This document shows positions 26,985 to 39,214 of a stretch of 64,000 nucleotides of DNA, piece after piece (the first letter of the stretch is position 1; the number at the start of each line of letters is the position of its first letter). The translations under genes and the position numbers were made by a program. Origin of the DNA: Protonemura montana. Taxonomy: Eukaryota; Arthropoda; Insecta; Plecoptera; Nemouridae. The stretch covers positions 22,907,076-22,971,075 of the forward strand of contig OX387604.1 in NCBI GenBank assembly GCA_947568835.1, given 5' to 3'. Below the pieces are notes generated by a model that did not search any database, was not told where the DNA came from, and saw nothing but the letters and a program-made list of their open reading frames with translations.

Positions 26985-29536
26985 AATTCAGGGAGTGCCA
27001 GGTTCTAGTACCGGCCATGTACGTTCGGCACACTTGCTTGGGGTTTGGGTATTAATTTTATTATTTTCTTCAGTGCTCGATGCTTGCTGAAAATCTGAAG
27101 CATTGGCGTACGTCACAAAAGCAGCAAATAGTTGGCTCCAAAACAAACCCAATGAAAGGTCATATGATAAGCTTTAGTTTCTGGGTTACAATCTTGAAAT
27201 TTTACGTCGAAAAATAGCGTGATTAAAAAATAATTAGTGACTGTGACGTTTTTGTTTTTCGTCGTCTGTCCGCTGACAATTTTTCGTGGATGTATAAATC
27301 AACAGGAAAAATGGCACTGAATGATCTGTAGAGCATCACTGAATCACCTGAAGAGCATTGCGAAACGGAACGGAACATGCAAATTATTTACTTATTTACT
27401 TAAAATTACTACGGTGTTGTAGCAAAACGCTGTGTTAGCCAAAAGCTGTGTTAGCCAAGCGCTGGGGACATACGATCTTTTCATAATGTACTACTTTCCT
27501 CTCTGTCTACCAGTGTAACACAAGTGCATAGTTTTTGGATTGTTTTGGTTGGAAGTATGCTTTGAGCTAGATTTGTTGGATTTCCAAAGATCTTATCGCT
27601 GACCAAGAATGAAATGTTGCCGTTTTTTTAAATTTCGGTATTTTTTCTGAAGCCAATCAATTCGTCTCGAAACACTGATGAAACTCGACGTTAATTTTAA
27701 ACTGAGAAATGAAAATTACTCGGTCAAGAGGCGATTGAAGCATGTTGAAGTTCGACCGAGGTAATCGCGTTATCACTACATACATGCATTTCAAAGTTAG
27801 ACGGGGGTCTTTTTCCAACAAGTGTTGATTCTATGTGATAAATATAAATTGACAAGTATTTTCTAAACCACTATCACCAGGTTATCGAAATGCCGACTAC
27901 AACCAATCTCAGCATTTCACATTTTTTGGGGTATTAAATTATTTTCTATCTTGATTCAAGATGTGATTTTAGCGGTTTCCATTAAGAAACCAATGCAGAG
28001 GGTGACGGAAATAATTCCAGGGAACAGCCCTTGACTCAGAATTAATTGCTTTTTGAGTCAAATTACAGAAAAAGGTGTTAACTACGTTGTGTACAAAATT
28101 TGTTTTCCTATCTCTAGTAATGACAGATAACAATCTCTACAATTCTAAAACTTCGTTTTACTTTCAAAATCTTGGTTAACATATATGTTTATCTCAGTGC
28201 GATTAACTTAAAATTAATTTTGGAGATTTTCTATTCTGCAAATGCTGTGAACTCTCAGATTTTATTAAAAAACATCCTATGGTTGTGTTTATTCTTATAC
28301 AGAGCGTTTGTCTACAGCGCCCTTAATCTTCTGTCAATCGCCTTATTGATCGTTTCCAGTTACACGAATAGTTTGTGAAGTTTGTGGGGTATCTAGAACA
28401 TTTGCCAAAGTCTAAAAAAAACTATAATATCGTAGAGTATGCATGTAGATATATACAAATATTTTTAGGTGTTCAGGGTCACATTGCATGTTATAACTTA
28501 CGATGGTATATTATTTACCAGATCACGTAATATTATGTCATATTATTCAAATGTAATACACTATTATTAATGGTAATTAAATATATATTTATAATGGTGA
28601 AAACTGTTAAAATATTGGGTAAGAATGTCTGTTCTGAATCAACCAATCTATGCATGGTAATCAAATACCCAATATATTCTCATCTAATGATTATATAAGA
28701 GCCACTATTCTGTTTAAAATGTGTAATGGTCGGAGAACAATCCCTACCTAGGCTTCCTCTCAAATAAATAACTCTCCCACCACTTGACTGACCTGGACAT
28801 GTATGAATACCTGGACATGGACATAAATACCCACAGATTGTTACAAAAATAAGTCAAATAAAATTGCATGCTTTGCATAAATCGTAAATCCACTCATTTT
28901 CAATTTCTATTGTGCCACATAAGTTAACAAAGCTACAGAAATGTAATTGTTTTAGCTGACATCCTCATAAATAGTCCATCTGGAATTAAATCTGTTCATT
29001 GCATCAGCACCCAATCCTCCATCCACATTACAGTACAGTTCAAAAAGTTGTGATTGTTTATAAGACATCTGTTATTAGCTGGTAAATGTCCATGAGAGGG
29101 ATTGTTCATACATTTTCAATCAGTCGACCAACAACCTTCTGGCTCCATGGTGGGAGAAGTTTCAGCAAAGTAATTCTTTTCACTGATCATGTCGATCTTT
29201 AGTAAAGCCAGAGAGCTGTTAACATCAAAAGTGGTTGAAACGCTAATTGCTATTTGTTTCGTAGTAAGCAGGCTCCCAGATACTGAAAATCATACTGGTC
29301 ACTAGAAATAACTTTACATGTTGCACGTGAATAAAGGTATTGGTTAACATCAAAAGATTTTATTTACAAATTCTCAAAATATTGTATTCTTACAAGAACA
29401 AACAAATATACTTCGGCCAAATCTTTTTAAAATGTCTTGTAATTATTGTTCTTTTCATTCAATTCACACTATCCAGGTAGTTACAGTAGCTTGATTCCAA
29501 AATCAGTAAGTGATCACTGGTTACAGAATGTATTCC
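26985..29536. other. Intergenic DNA between the 23-bp array and CLPB
   Basis: AT-rich and without a recognised gene. Just after the array, GGTTCTAGTACC (27001-27012) is weakly B-box-like. A segment near 27474-27515 matches one near 9629-9670. The distal end is the CLPB 3' UTR, with a minus-strand AATAAA at 29359-29364. Confidence 0.5.
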
Positions 29537-32500
29537 CTATTTCATCATTATGTTCGATATCAGATAGTCAGGGTCTTTGATATCAACGTAGTCTTGTATG
29601 CCAGAGCCTGCAGGTTTCACCCGCAGTTTAATCACTGCAGTCTCCATATTGACTCCAGACCAATCCACGAAAATCTGTACAACACACCCTTTGGTGATCT
29701 GCCCTCTCTCATGAGCTGCTGCCAGCCTATTCACAACACTTCTCTCCACCTGCAACAGAAATCACATCAACAGTTTAATCCCTGGTTATCAAGACCTTGG
29801 TGCAGTGGTAATCAAATAAACCCCAAGTTGAGCAAAATTTTTTTTTTTTTAATAACTCGCACCAATTTGTCAGTTTAATCAGTTATCAAAACCATTAAAA
29901 ACGTAATTAAAATTATTTTTGATCTTGGAGCTGGCACAAATAGTGAGGGACCCTGCATTATGCTACATCACGATTCACGCTACATTGTTCCATTCATCGA
30001 AATGGTCACCTAATGTAGATGGTGGTCGGCAAGGGCTGGGCATCATTTAATAGCAACCTATATCACGTCGTTTCATTTTTTATTGACTGTGATCACCATC
30101 ACGTGACAGTAGATACTACTGTGGCCCAATCGAGCAGTCCATGTGCTCTTACACCCTGCTCTATAAAATATGCATTTTTGGTGAAATGTGCCAGTCGGCT
30201 GGATATGTGCCAGAAGGAGAGGAAAGTGGAGTAATTACAGAAGTTATCGAGAGCAGTTAAGCAATAGTGGTATGCAGCGACTGAGCACTTGTGTTTGTTC
30301 ACGTTTTGGCAAATGCCTTGGTTACTCTGTCAATGAGATCCATAACTACGCCACTCTCTTCAGCTTGCATACAAAATATCAAACAGTGATACCTCATATT
30401 TGATGGAGCGCGCCCCATATTGGACGACATAGCCGTCAGCCAACGCAGCTTCGACTGCTCTGTCCCATTTCAGCTCAATCTGATGCTTGTCTCGAGCCTA
30501 CAAAAACATAGCCAAACCAAGCAAAATGCCATGTGATGCCAATCATACAAAAGGAGGCAAGGTATGCAAACTATAAAAAGGGTTTGTACCTGCTTTGACC
30601 AAAATGTAAGTTCTCGTGATACTAGCAACATAAGCTCAGGGCGTGAGAAAGGTAGAAAGTAAACAATCTCATTTATTCGACCTAGAAATTCATCTCGACG
30701 AAAATGTTCTTTTAAAATTGGCTGAACAACTTTTTCCTTGAATTTTCTAGAGATTGTGATTCGGTCAGCAATCTGATAGTCTGCAACATAAAGAAAATAT
30801 TTATTTGTTTCTACGCTGACAAGAATGGGGTGCTCTGCTAGAGATGCGACTCTCCCCAGCACTTTTTCGTGGGCCAGCCTAGAGATCAAAGAGGCTCTGA
30901 AGCATTGAACCTCCACATGCAGTTTTTGTCCAAGGAATTACACAACTCTCTTTCAATTTAAAACATATCTTAGCTTCAATCAAAAATAATGTTTTTTTTT
31001 AGAGGAAATTGGGAACATTACTTAGCTGCTTTTGTAGGAGTACTTTGTTCACCATTTCTACTATTTTATTATTGATACCTGACGTTGCTCACACATGTGC
31101 TATGTATATTTCGCGAACAAAAATAAACAATGCAATACAATACAATACAATGGACACATTACAAACCTGGATTGATATCTAGCTCTTGACTTTTCAACGC
31201 TTCAGCTTCTCTACGAAGTTGGATGCCATGCTGTGCAATTTCGTTGCTTGCAAGATTAGATGTCATCACAAAAATAGCATTCTTACATTCAATGGTTTTG
31301 CCTTTTCCATCAGTAAGTCGGCCCTAAAGCAAGGAGAAGCAATAACAAATTGTCAATCATTAATAACTAACTCATCAATATTATTACATTCTTGGTAGTG
31401 TTTAACTTTCCGCTTGAAGTCCCTAACTGCGCCGGCTCCCTCATAACAAGGGCCGGACTGGTAAAGAGCTGTTCTATGCACTCGGCACATTGATTCTAGC
31501 CATTGCATGGAGTCTTTGTCTATTTCATACCTGTATCTTTCATTATTGTTGTGCATTTTATAAATTCTTGGTATGAACATATACAATGATGTATAAAATA
31601 TGTAATAAGTAATATATGTACATTCTTAGGAGACTGTCAGAAATCTTCAAACTTGTTAATGAAATGGAACTCAAAATAGGTTAAAAGATTTCATTTGGTT
31701 ATCCTCCCAAACTACTTGCATTTCAGACTGGGTTACGCTGAAATAATCTCAACGATTGATTTACACAATTTGGTGTTTTGAGCCACAGTTTTTAATAAAA
31801 GTTTTGTTAAAAATGACAGATGCTAGCAGCTATCAATATCACACCTTGCTGGCTAATTTTCTCACCAGAAAATTTGTTTGTTTTAGCCCTGGGACCCTGA
31901 TTAAGCCTAATAGTTTAATCATTGATTAAGGATAACTCAAAGCTTGCTCATTTCTGTAATTGAGAGAAACAAAGAATTCACCAGCAGAGAAGCACAGAGT
32001 AGTACGTGCGGTATCTGCTGGTATACTTGTTTTCTCTCACCTACAAGTATCTAAAGTAGCTAAAGTAGCAGCTTGCAGCTCTAAATTAAAGTCTGTCATC
32101 TAACCATCTTTAATCAATGACTTAGCTTTGATCTTGAGCTGTTCACCTTTTACCTCATCAAAAAGTTGCAACAAGACAGTTAACACATCTGGGTGTGCCT
32201 TATCCACCTCATCAAAGAGCACGACAGCAGTAGGAGATTGTCTGAGTTTCTTTGTGAGCTGCCCTCCATCGTCGTGTCCGATGTAGCCCGGTGGAGAACC
32301 AATCAACTTGGCAACTTCGTGCTTCTCCTGGTACTCAGACATATCGAGTCGAATAAACCCCTTCGCGTCGTCCTTGTGAATATATGCAGCCAGCCGTTTA
32401 GCCACTTCCGTCTTCCCAATGCCAGAAGAGCCCAGGAACAGAAACACCAACGGATGTTCTTCATCACTCCAACCATTTTCTTTACGCCGCACAGCTAAAA

Positions 32501-34167
32501 AAAAATATGTCTTTAGGAAATTACATACTAAAAGATATATTAGAAAATATTGAAGACAAATTTTGTACTAACCTGATGCTACTGTGGCTATTGAACCTTC
32601 CTGGCCCACAATGTGCTGCTTAAGCCTTTGTTCAAGGGGAAACCTTCGTCTTTCTATGGCTTCTTTTTCAAGACGCATCTCATGAAACTGAAAGGAATGA
32701 GGATATTATAATAACACTCAATGTATATACACTACTAAAGGCAGCCTGATTCAGTAGCACGGTGCACTTTAAAATGCTAAGGATGTGTAACAACTTGGTA
32801 AACAAAGTTCACAGTTGTTTCTCATTCAAGGAAGTATCCTCACCTTGCGTGCATGTGATTTCAGAAGGTCTCGTGTTTCTTCGTCGCTAGTATAATCTCC
32901 AGCCACATGTCCGGCATCGTTGATTATCGTGGGGTCGGCGCCGTGAGCAAGCAACAGTTTAACAATGTGGCTGTTATTATAAGCAAGCACAGCGTAGTGC
33001 AACGCAGTAAACCCACGGAATGTAGCTCGGTTATTTAACATGTCACAGAATTCGACCTCTCGTTGCTCCAGAACTAAAATTTACACATCATATCAATTAA
33101 AATTAATACGTTTGGTAAGCAGTCAAAAAATTCAAACTCTAGAAATTAGGTAATTGTTTTATTATCAATCAAAGTTGAGAAGTTATGAAATGACGTTACT
33201 TATCTTAAAAACTATCGCTATCAATCTCATTATATTCAGATTTAATTTACAGCCACAATTTGTTCTACTAACTTTTCCACCAGAAATATTTTTGGTCTAA
33301 ATTTTCCAGCACAAGTAACAGAATTTTCCTAACATGTTAATAATATTAGTTTCCAAATCATTGAGTTAAGCACACCTCTTAAACCCAAGAAAAGCCATAA
33401 AATGAAATGTTTATTAATTTTCAATCGATCATTACTCGGCTGTAGCACTTTTGCAATGGAATGGATCCAGTTCGCATGTTCATAGAACTTACCTTCCAAC
33501 GCGTGTAGTCCATGCTCGGATGCCGTTCTATTGATGTTAACAAATTCATCTCCTAAATCAGGATTGGCCCCAGCGACTAGTAAAGCCTCGACTGCCTCGT
33601 ATCTTCCACTTATAGCTGCTACGTGAAGTGCCGTCCATCCCAGCAAATGGCGCTGATTGACGTCAACACCTTCAGCCGCTAGCTTTGTAATTTCTCGGTA
33701 ATTTCCAGATTTAGCTGCTCGCTGTAGTTGTTGAACTGGAAAATAAACACAAATTATCTATTGCTTTTCTCTTGCACGTGTATTTTATTAAGTTAGGAGT
33801 GTAAAATTGTAAATTACTTAAAAGTAATGCTGTCCTAAAAACTCAATGGTATGCAAACACCATACCCACCTTTGTCACTGTCTTGACTGTCGGAGCACGA
33901 GACCAGCAGCAAGGCAAATGTGTTACAAAGCAGAATAGTTCTGAAGTAGTAATTTCTTCTGTATGACCACTGAAAGGAGTCAAGTAAAGGTCCAAGAGAT
34001 GCGGAATGGTATTTTGCCGATGAGATGTTGGATAGTGCATAGTGAAATTGCTTATGCAATCCAGAACTTGATTTGCTACAGCCTATTGATGTTAAAAGAG
34101 AATGAGATTTTACTGAGGGTATAAACTTGATGTTCTTTAAAATCACTTGCACGAGTTTCATAGTCAT
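29537..34167 (-). CDS. CLPB: CLPB / Skd3 mitochondrial AAA+ disaggregase, nine exons
   Basis: Coding exons, high to low: 34167-33870, 33735-33493, 33073-32844, 32687-32573, 32494-32154, 31323-31167, 30780-30590, 30497-30393 and 29749-29537. Phases join throughout, giving about 630 residues (human is about 700). The N-terminus is basic, Ser-rich and almost free of acidic residues until about residue 64, as in a mitochondrial presequence. A hydrophobic stretch ([13 protein letters not shown]) follows, like the sorting signal of human CLPB. Ankyrin repeats span about 100-250. The single AAA+ module has Walker A GSSGIGKT (317-324), pore loop GYIG (365-368) and Walker B VVLFDEVD (386-393), followed by REDEFLGR-type [12 protein letters not shown] and GARSIKYE in the C-terminal domain. 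Known role of the family: ATP-driven solubilisation of proteins in the intermembrane space. The C-terminal tail differs from the vertebrate one. Confidence 0.95.
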
Positions 34168-35235
34168 GCGAATTTAATGGGAAGAAAGAAATTATCTTTA
34201 AAATCATTTCAATCTCGCACCGAGCTTGACATCCACGCGCGATGGAGATTGCTATACGCACGCTCACCGAAACGGCTTAATGGCTACACGTTCTGCGATG
34301 CTACAGCGAGCTCGAACTGGCACAAGATATATATTATTTTTTCATTAGTTCCATTTGCATCATAAAATAAACTGGCTTTGAGACTCGGTACAACAGAAAT
34401 AGCATACGTGCAGACCACTTATTCGTATAAGGCGTGTGCATAGACGGCATCAGCTGAAATGCACATGCACGGGGCACAGCTGTCAAAAGTCAAAACTGCA
34501 TTATATTTCCCGCGATATTCAAAGATGAAAATAAGTGGCTCGGTCAAGAAACTGCTTTTCAAGAACATTAGGATACCTTAATTAAGAAGACTGAGGAAAT
34601 AACTTGGCTTTGACAATTTTTAGGAAGCTATTTAATAAATTACAGGAAATTGAGCGGTATAGGCGTAATAATATGCATAGCATAAAACTGTTTTCCCAAA
34701 CCAAAATGTATTTTTTTAAATCAAATCAGAACTTACAAACACGCTTCTCGAAATTAAACATTGACACAACAATGTGTAAATAAGGTACATTAATCAATAA
34801 TACAGTTGCCAGCCCTCATTATCTGAATTTTACTCATACAAGCTAGACTGGAAAAATGAGCGACCAAACCGGGATGCGAACCCGGGACCTCCCTACTGCC
34901 GGTCGGGTGCTCTACCAGCTGAGCTATCCGGGCACACAGATTTCAGCTTTGCAGGATGGGATAAGGGATTCCATCGAGGGAATATCAGACATAGGCGACT
35001 CGTAAGTACGAGATCTTAGCAACTCTAGGATAGAGTGCTAATTCAACGGCCACATGAACAGAACATCTAAGTCTAGATTCTCCTCGAATCCCGTTTTGTG
35101 TCTCAAAATATAGGGGTTTTTGTAGGCTTGCTGGTTTCAGCTTCTTAGTGAAATCACCAGAAAAACCAAGAAACCCTGCAACTATACACGAAATCTATTA
35201 CTCGTCACTGAGAATCACACCCTTCAATGTACATT
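34168..35235. other. Intergenic DNA between CLPB and the cysteine-rich gene pair
   Basis: Contains a tRNA-like sequence (34861-34936) and otherwise no recognisable gene. The CLPB promoter should lie just above 34167, but no TATA or initiator could be singled out. Confidence 0.5.
34861..34936 (-). pseudogene. tRNA-Lys-like sequence, probable tRNA-derived SINE head or tRNA pseudogene
   Basis: The minus strand reads GCCCGGATAGCTCAGCTGG (with the A box) and, further on, GGGTTCGCATCCC (B box and T arm). It folds as a cloverleaf with good D and T arms. The acceptor stem has one mismatch and two wobbles, the anticodon stem has a mismatch, and position 33 is C instead of the near-universal U. The apparent anticodon is GGC, yet the body resembles tRNA-Lys. 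The 3' end TTTGGTCGCTCATTTTT resembles the repeat near 53.94 kb. It is therefore probably not a working tRNA. Confidence 0.65.
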
Positions 35236-36705
35236 TCATAATTCCATGCGCTTACAGACAGGTGAGAGATCGCACTGATCCCAATTACAGCCATTAATTA
35301 GTTGTAAGGTGCATTGGGATCCTCGGGCGCAATCGAATTTGTCGCAAGAAGGGACACAGTCAGGTCTTTTGCCATTCATAACACAAATTGAACCGCGGGG
35401 GCAGGTTGTCTGATCGCACAAGCTGTCCTTGGCACAGGTAGGCTTTGATGGTACATTGAGCTCACAATGAAAACCTGGCCCACAGGTGAAGTTTGAGCAT
35501 GGATTAGGGTTATCAAGACTTTTACAGGATTTTATCGGAGGACAGGGTGGCAGAAGACAGTTGACAGGCACCAGTCGACAAGAACTACCCACCGGGCAGC
35601 TTTGAATCTCACAAGGGTGAACATCTTGGACGCACGTTTCACTTCCTGTACAGGGGACAATTATCAACATTAACAAGATTAACAAGATTAACAAGCAGCC
35701 AAGAAGACACAGATAGTCGGATATGATGAATCCTTACTGGTTTGGCATTGTCCCTTAGTGCAGCACCCACTGCAGCATTCCCAGCTAAAACGGCACTGAA
35801 ATCAAAACGAACTATTCACGGAACTGGAAACCCTATGAGTCCAGGAGTTATAGCGATTTTTAAGGTCACACCTCGATATAAACTGTGTCGAGATGAATTT
35901 GTTCGGGATATGTTCGGGACATTTCCCTAAACATTGGCCGGAAAGTTTATAAAAATTAAATTGTGGTTTCTTGGTTTTTTCATCCCTACTTAGAGGTAGC
36001 GTTTTATAAAAACACGATTGTGCCAATTTTTTGTGTGAACACTTTTTATTTATGATACAAACACTGATTCTAAATCTGACACATGTAACATCTAACAAAA
36101 GGACATGAAAAATGTGATAATGTCCAATAAGCTGAAAATGTGCCCATTTTCAAGCAAGCAATCGCGAAAAACTCCAGCGTGCAAAAAAGTACCATCTAAG
36201 ATTACAGTAAGTTGGTCATCCCTGAATGTATTTCAACAAAATTGGTGTCATTAGATTCTAAAATAAGAACACTTCAACATTGCCGCTGTAAATATTTCGA
36301 TATACCTTCCTCATTTTGGTCAATAACGGTGTTTTAATTAAAATTGAATCTATTTTGAAGATACAAACAAACATGAGGCCATGGTTTGATTTTTTTTTAG
36401 ACGTTATGGTCAATTTTGAGGAAAGTGTCCTGACCATATCATAGAAAATTTGTCTTGACCCATTTTATGTATAGGTTAGGTTAGATTACTCCGTGGAGGC
36501 CCTTACCGTGGACGACACACGAATATTTCTCATTAGAATAACTAGGCAACTTCACCTTACTCAGGTTCTTAAATGACCAATTTCAAGTTACCTGGTTTTT
36601 GTTTAGAACGCATTGCAAATTACTTTGTTCTTGTGCGAGGATCGACTCGAACTGATTTCCCACAAGCACAAGGCATATTATAACAATAAGTTGCTCCTTC
36701 TTCAT
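35236..36705 (-). CDS. Secreted cysteine-rich protein, knottin-like head plus follistatin-like repeats (paralogue A)
   Basis: Exons 36705-36592, 35795-35738 and 35645-35236, in phase, give about 193 residues. An N-terminal signal peptide (KKEQLIVIICLVLVGNQF) is followed by CVLNKNQ and then by the 58-nt exon CRFSWECCSGCCTKGQC. The spacing C-x6-C-x5-CC-x2-CC-x4-C is knottin-like. The third exon carries about four follistatin-N-like modules of the type C-x4-CPxGxxC, including CDQTTCPRGSIC and CDKFDCARGSQC. Start choice: an earlier in-frame ATG at 36768 lies upstream of the predicted transcription start (36760), so the ATG at 36705 is preferred. Same exon plan as the neighbour at 37316-38313, implying tandem duplication. 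Function unknown; an extracellular role is inferred. Confidence 0.8.
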
Positions 36706-36754
36706 GTTACCAACGACTATAGCACGGCTGCCACCAACCTGTCTTAGCCTAACG

Positions 36755-36792
36755 TTAACTGAAGACATCTGGTCATGTCGTCTACCTTTATA
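36755..36792 (-). promoter_or_regulatory. TATA box and TCAGT initiator of cysteine-rich gene A
   Basis: On the minus strand TATAAA lies at 36792-36787. TTCAGTT, a match to the arthropod initiator TCAGTY, puts its A at 36760, 32 nt from the first T of the TATA box. This is the expected core-promoter spacing and supports the downstream ATG at 36705 as the start. Confidence 0.6.
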
Positions 36793-37315
36793 GAGTAAAG
36801 CCAGCTATGAATAATAGGAGGAAAATGGGTGAGGAAAATAAAATAAAATATTTCGAAATCGAAATAACTTTCGATGTAAGGAAACTCAGCGCTGTTATGT
36901 TGAAATTTAACGGCGTCAGGAAAAGGCATGCCTTACGCGATGTTATAAAAGGTTTTACCTGTTTAAGTTCAGATAACTCCAAGTGTGACAAGACCTTCCT
37001 GATAAATCCTGAAAAGAGCAAAGTTATTTCGCAGTTGCTTCGAAAAATGATGTAAACAAATGTGGTCAACGTCTTGCATCTGGTTCAAAGATAGAATGCG
37101 GCCGCAGGTGATCTTTCAAATAGTTTTTGTTTAATTTTTAAGATCTGTGATATTTATAAAATATATTTATTATGTGCTATAAGTAGATGTAGAATGTGTA
37201 TTTTATGTTTTTAATTATGTAATTTTGCTTTAATTCTATATTTCAAAAGGCATACTCTGCTAGTTTTTACAGAAAACCTTTTAAACACTCATTGAAAAAC
37301 GTTGTAAATTCAGAG

Positions 37316-38313
37316 TTAAAAACAATGTGGTAAGGGGGGTCGGATAATTGGTACCCGGCATTTTCCAGATCTTATATCACAAACATTCCCTTCCGGACAA
37401 TTCACATTTTCACATGTTATAAAACAATCCGCCCTCTCGGGACACTTTCCTGGTCCCGATGAACACGGGATCTCTTTTACTCTGCACACCCTTCCTTCAG
37501 GACACTCTACTCTCTCGCACGACGGAAAGCACACTGGTCTCTTGTCGCACAAGCCCTCATCACATTCCAAAGTTTCTAATCTACATTTAAATCCTGGGGC
37601 GCAATGAAATTGGTCGCAGGAAGGAACGCATTCAGGGTGATTTCCCAAACCCATAAGACAGGAAGTCCCAAAATCACACGTTTTGTTATCGCAAGAACTG
37701 AGATCTTCGACACAGGTAGGTTTTGGGGCACATGCAGATGGGTTGGCGCAGTACTTTGGAAGTGTAGGTGGTAAAATAAGCTCGCAATGATATCCTGGCT
37801 CGCAAGTAAACTCTTGGCTACACTGGCTGACGTTTGTTCTGCAGACAGGTTGAGGTGAACAATGTGCCCGGATGCACATCACAGGTTCTAGCTGGCAAGA
37901 TGTTCCTTCAGGACATTCTTGTGATACACAGGGGTGCTCGTCCTGGGTACATGTTTCGGTTTCTGAAAGAACAGCACGTCCCATGTCAGGACACAGCTAA
38001 ATCCAGTAACAAAATTGTGAATCCGCCGTCATAGACAAAATAGCTTACTGTCCCCGCATTGGCCCGTCTCACAGCATCCGCTACAGCATTCCCAGCTGAA
38101 TTCACACTGCAATCCCAAAAATAACAGATCCTATTTGTAGCTAGGTGCTAACAAAAATATCTTTTCCACAATAATTAGTAGTTGAATAATTACCTCCAGA
38201 CTATTTTGCAAGCAAATTGAAGCTCGGTGTTCTAGTACAACTACCGATGAGACATTCTTATTTCCCACGAATGTCAACACGCAAAGCATGAAATACAGAT
38301 GCGCTTTTCGCAT
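37316..38313 (-). CDS. Secreted cysteine-rich protein, knottin-like head plus follistatin-like repeats (paralogue B)
   Basis: Exons 38313-38194, 38106-38049 and 37962-37316, all GT/AG and in phase, give about 274 residues. A signal peptide (RKAHLYFMLCVLTFVGN) is followed by CLQNSLE and then by the 58-nt exon CEFSWECCSGCCETGQC, nearly identical in plan to the neighbour at 35236-36705. The long third exon has about six follistatin-N-like modules (for example CPEGTSC, CEPGYHC, CAPGFKC, CPEGRVC, CPEGNVC), two more than the paralogue, added at the C-terminal end. It begins about 900 bp from, and head-to-head with, the sugar transporter at 39215. No function can be assigned; it may be structural, inhibitory or immune-related. 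Confidence 0.82.
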
Positions 38314-39214
38314 GTCGCTAATATTGCAATTTGCAAGAGCACAGAAATCAAAGAACACTGTTATCAAATACTGGTGACAGTCACAGAGAGAGTAACCCCG
38401 ACAATGGTTTCAAATATATACGTGACTAAAATCTAATCACCGTGGCTCTACATAAACTCGTCCATGTTTCATTGTTTACGATCAAGACAGGTAGCTAGAT
38501 GAGAATAGAAAAATATTTCGTGGAAAATAGATGTGGTTTAAACCTAAATAAGTAAAATCAACACCAGTAAGTCCCCACTAGAATCCATATGAAAGCGGTC
38601 AAAAGATTGCGTAGATAATTATGATTACTTCGGTCGACATTATCACCCCCGGGAAAAAATACGCGAAACACGTGTCCATTGTTTATTTTGTTTTGCGAAA
38701 CAAATCTTTCAATGAATCTTTTTAGAGGTAGAAAATCGACGGTCCCGGCAAATTATTATATTTAATAATCGCCTTTTGTCATGTACTTTAACGACTGAAT
38801 TATAATTTGTTTAACATTGACTCAATAATTGTACCCAATAAAACAGCGATCACGTATTGGTGAAGCATACATGAGTCATTGTACACAAATAAATCACAAC
38901 CGATTGCCTATTAGCGGTATGGTAGCTCGATACCTATATGGATTTAGGTAGCAGGTACATGATAACGATCGAATAATTGATGTCACCAAAACATACATAA
39001 TGCGCAAGCGTAAACAAAATCAGTTATGCGATTAATATCAGGCAAAGAGCTGTTTATTATCAATCAAGAGAATCAAGAGAATAAAAATCATTTTATTCAA
39101 GTTGATCTGGGTGCACCACATCAAGGTTGTTACATGTTGTGCCGTCTCGAACGTTGGTGTTTTAGTGCCTGTAAGTTGAAGTGACTGCCGCGGTCCAGGC
39201 TACTCTAGGTTATC
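38314..39214. other. Head-to-head intergenic region of cysteine-rich gene B and a sugar transporter
   Basis: About 900 bp of AT-rich DNA separates two divergent starts. A TATATATTT on the minus strand near 38412-38420 could be the TATA box of the cysteine-rich gene, but no initiator of matching spacing was found. No gene is seen. Confidence 0.4.

Noticed and set aside
34861..34936. Functional tRNA-Ala (GGC)
   Set aside because: Position 33 is C, the acceptor and anticodon stems have mismatches, the alanine G3:U70 pair is absent and the body is Lys-like.
36706..36768. Longer N-terminus of cysteine-rich gene A from the ATG at 36768
   Set aside because: It lies upstream of the predicted initiator at 36760, and the signal peptide fits the later ATG.
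36807..37055. Plus-strand open frame in the upstream region of cysteine-rich gene A
   Set aside because: The minus strand is also open, there is no family similarity, and it overlaps a promoter region.
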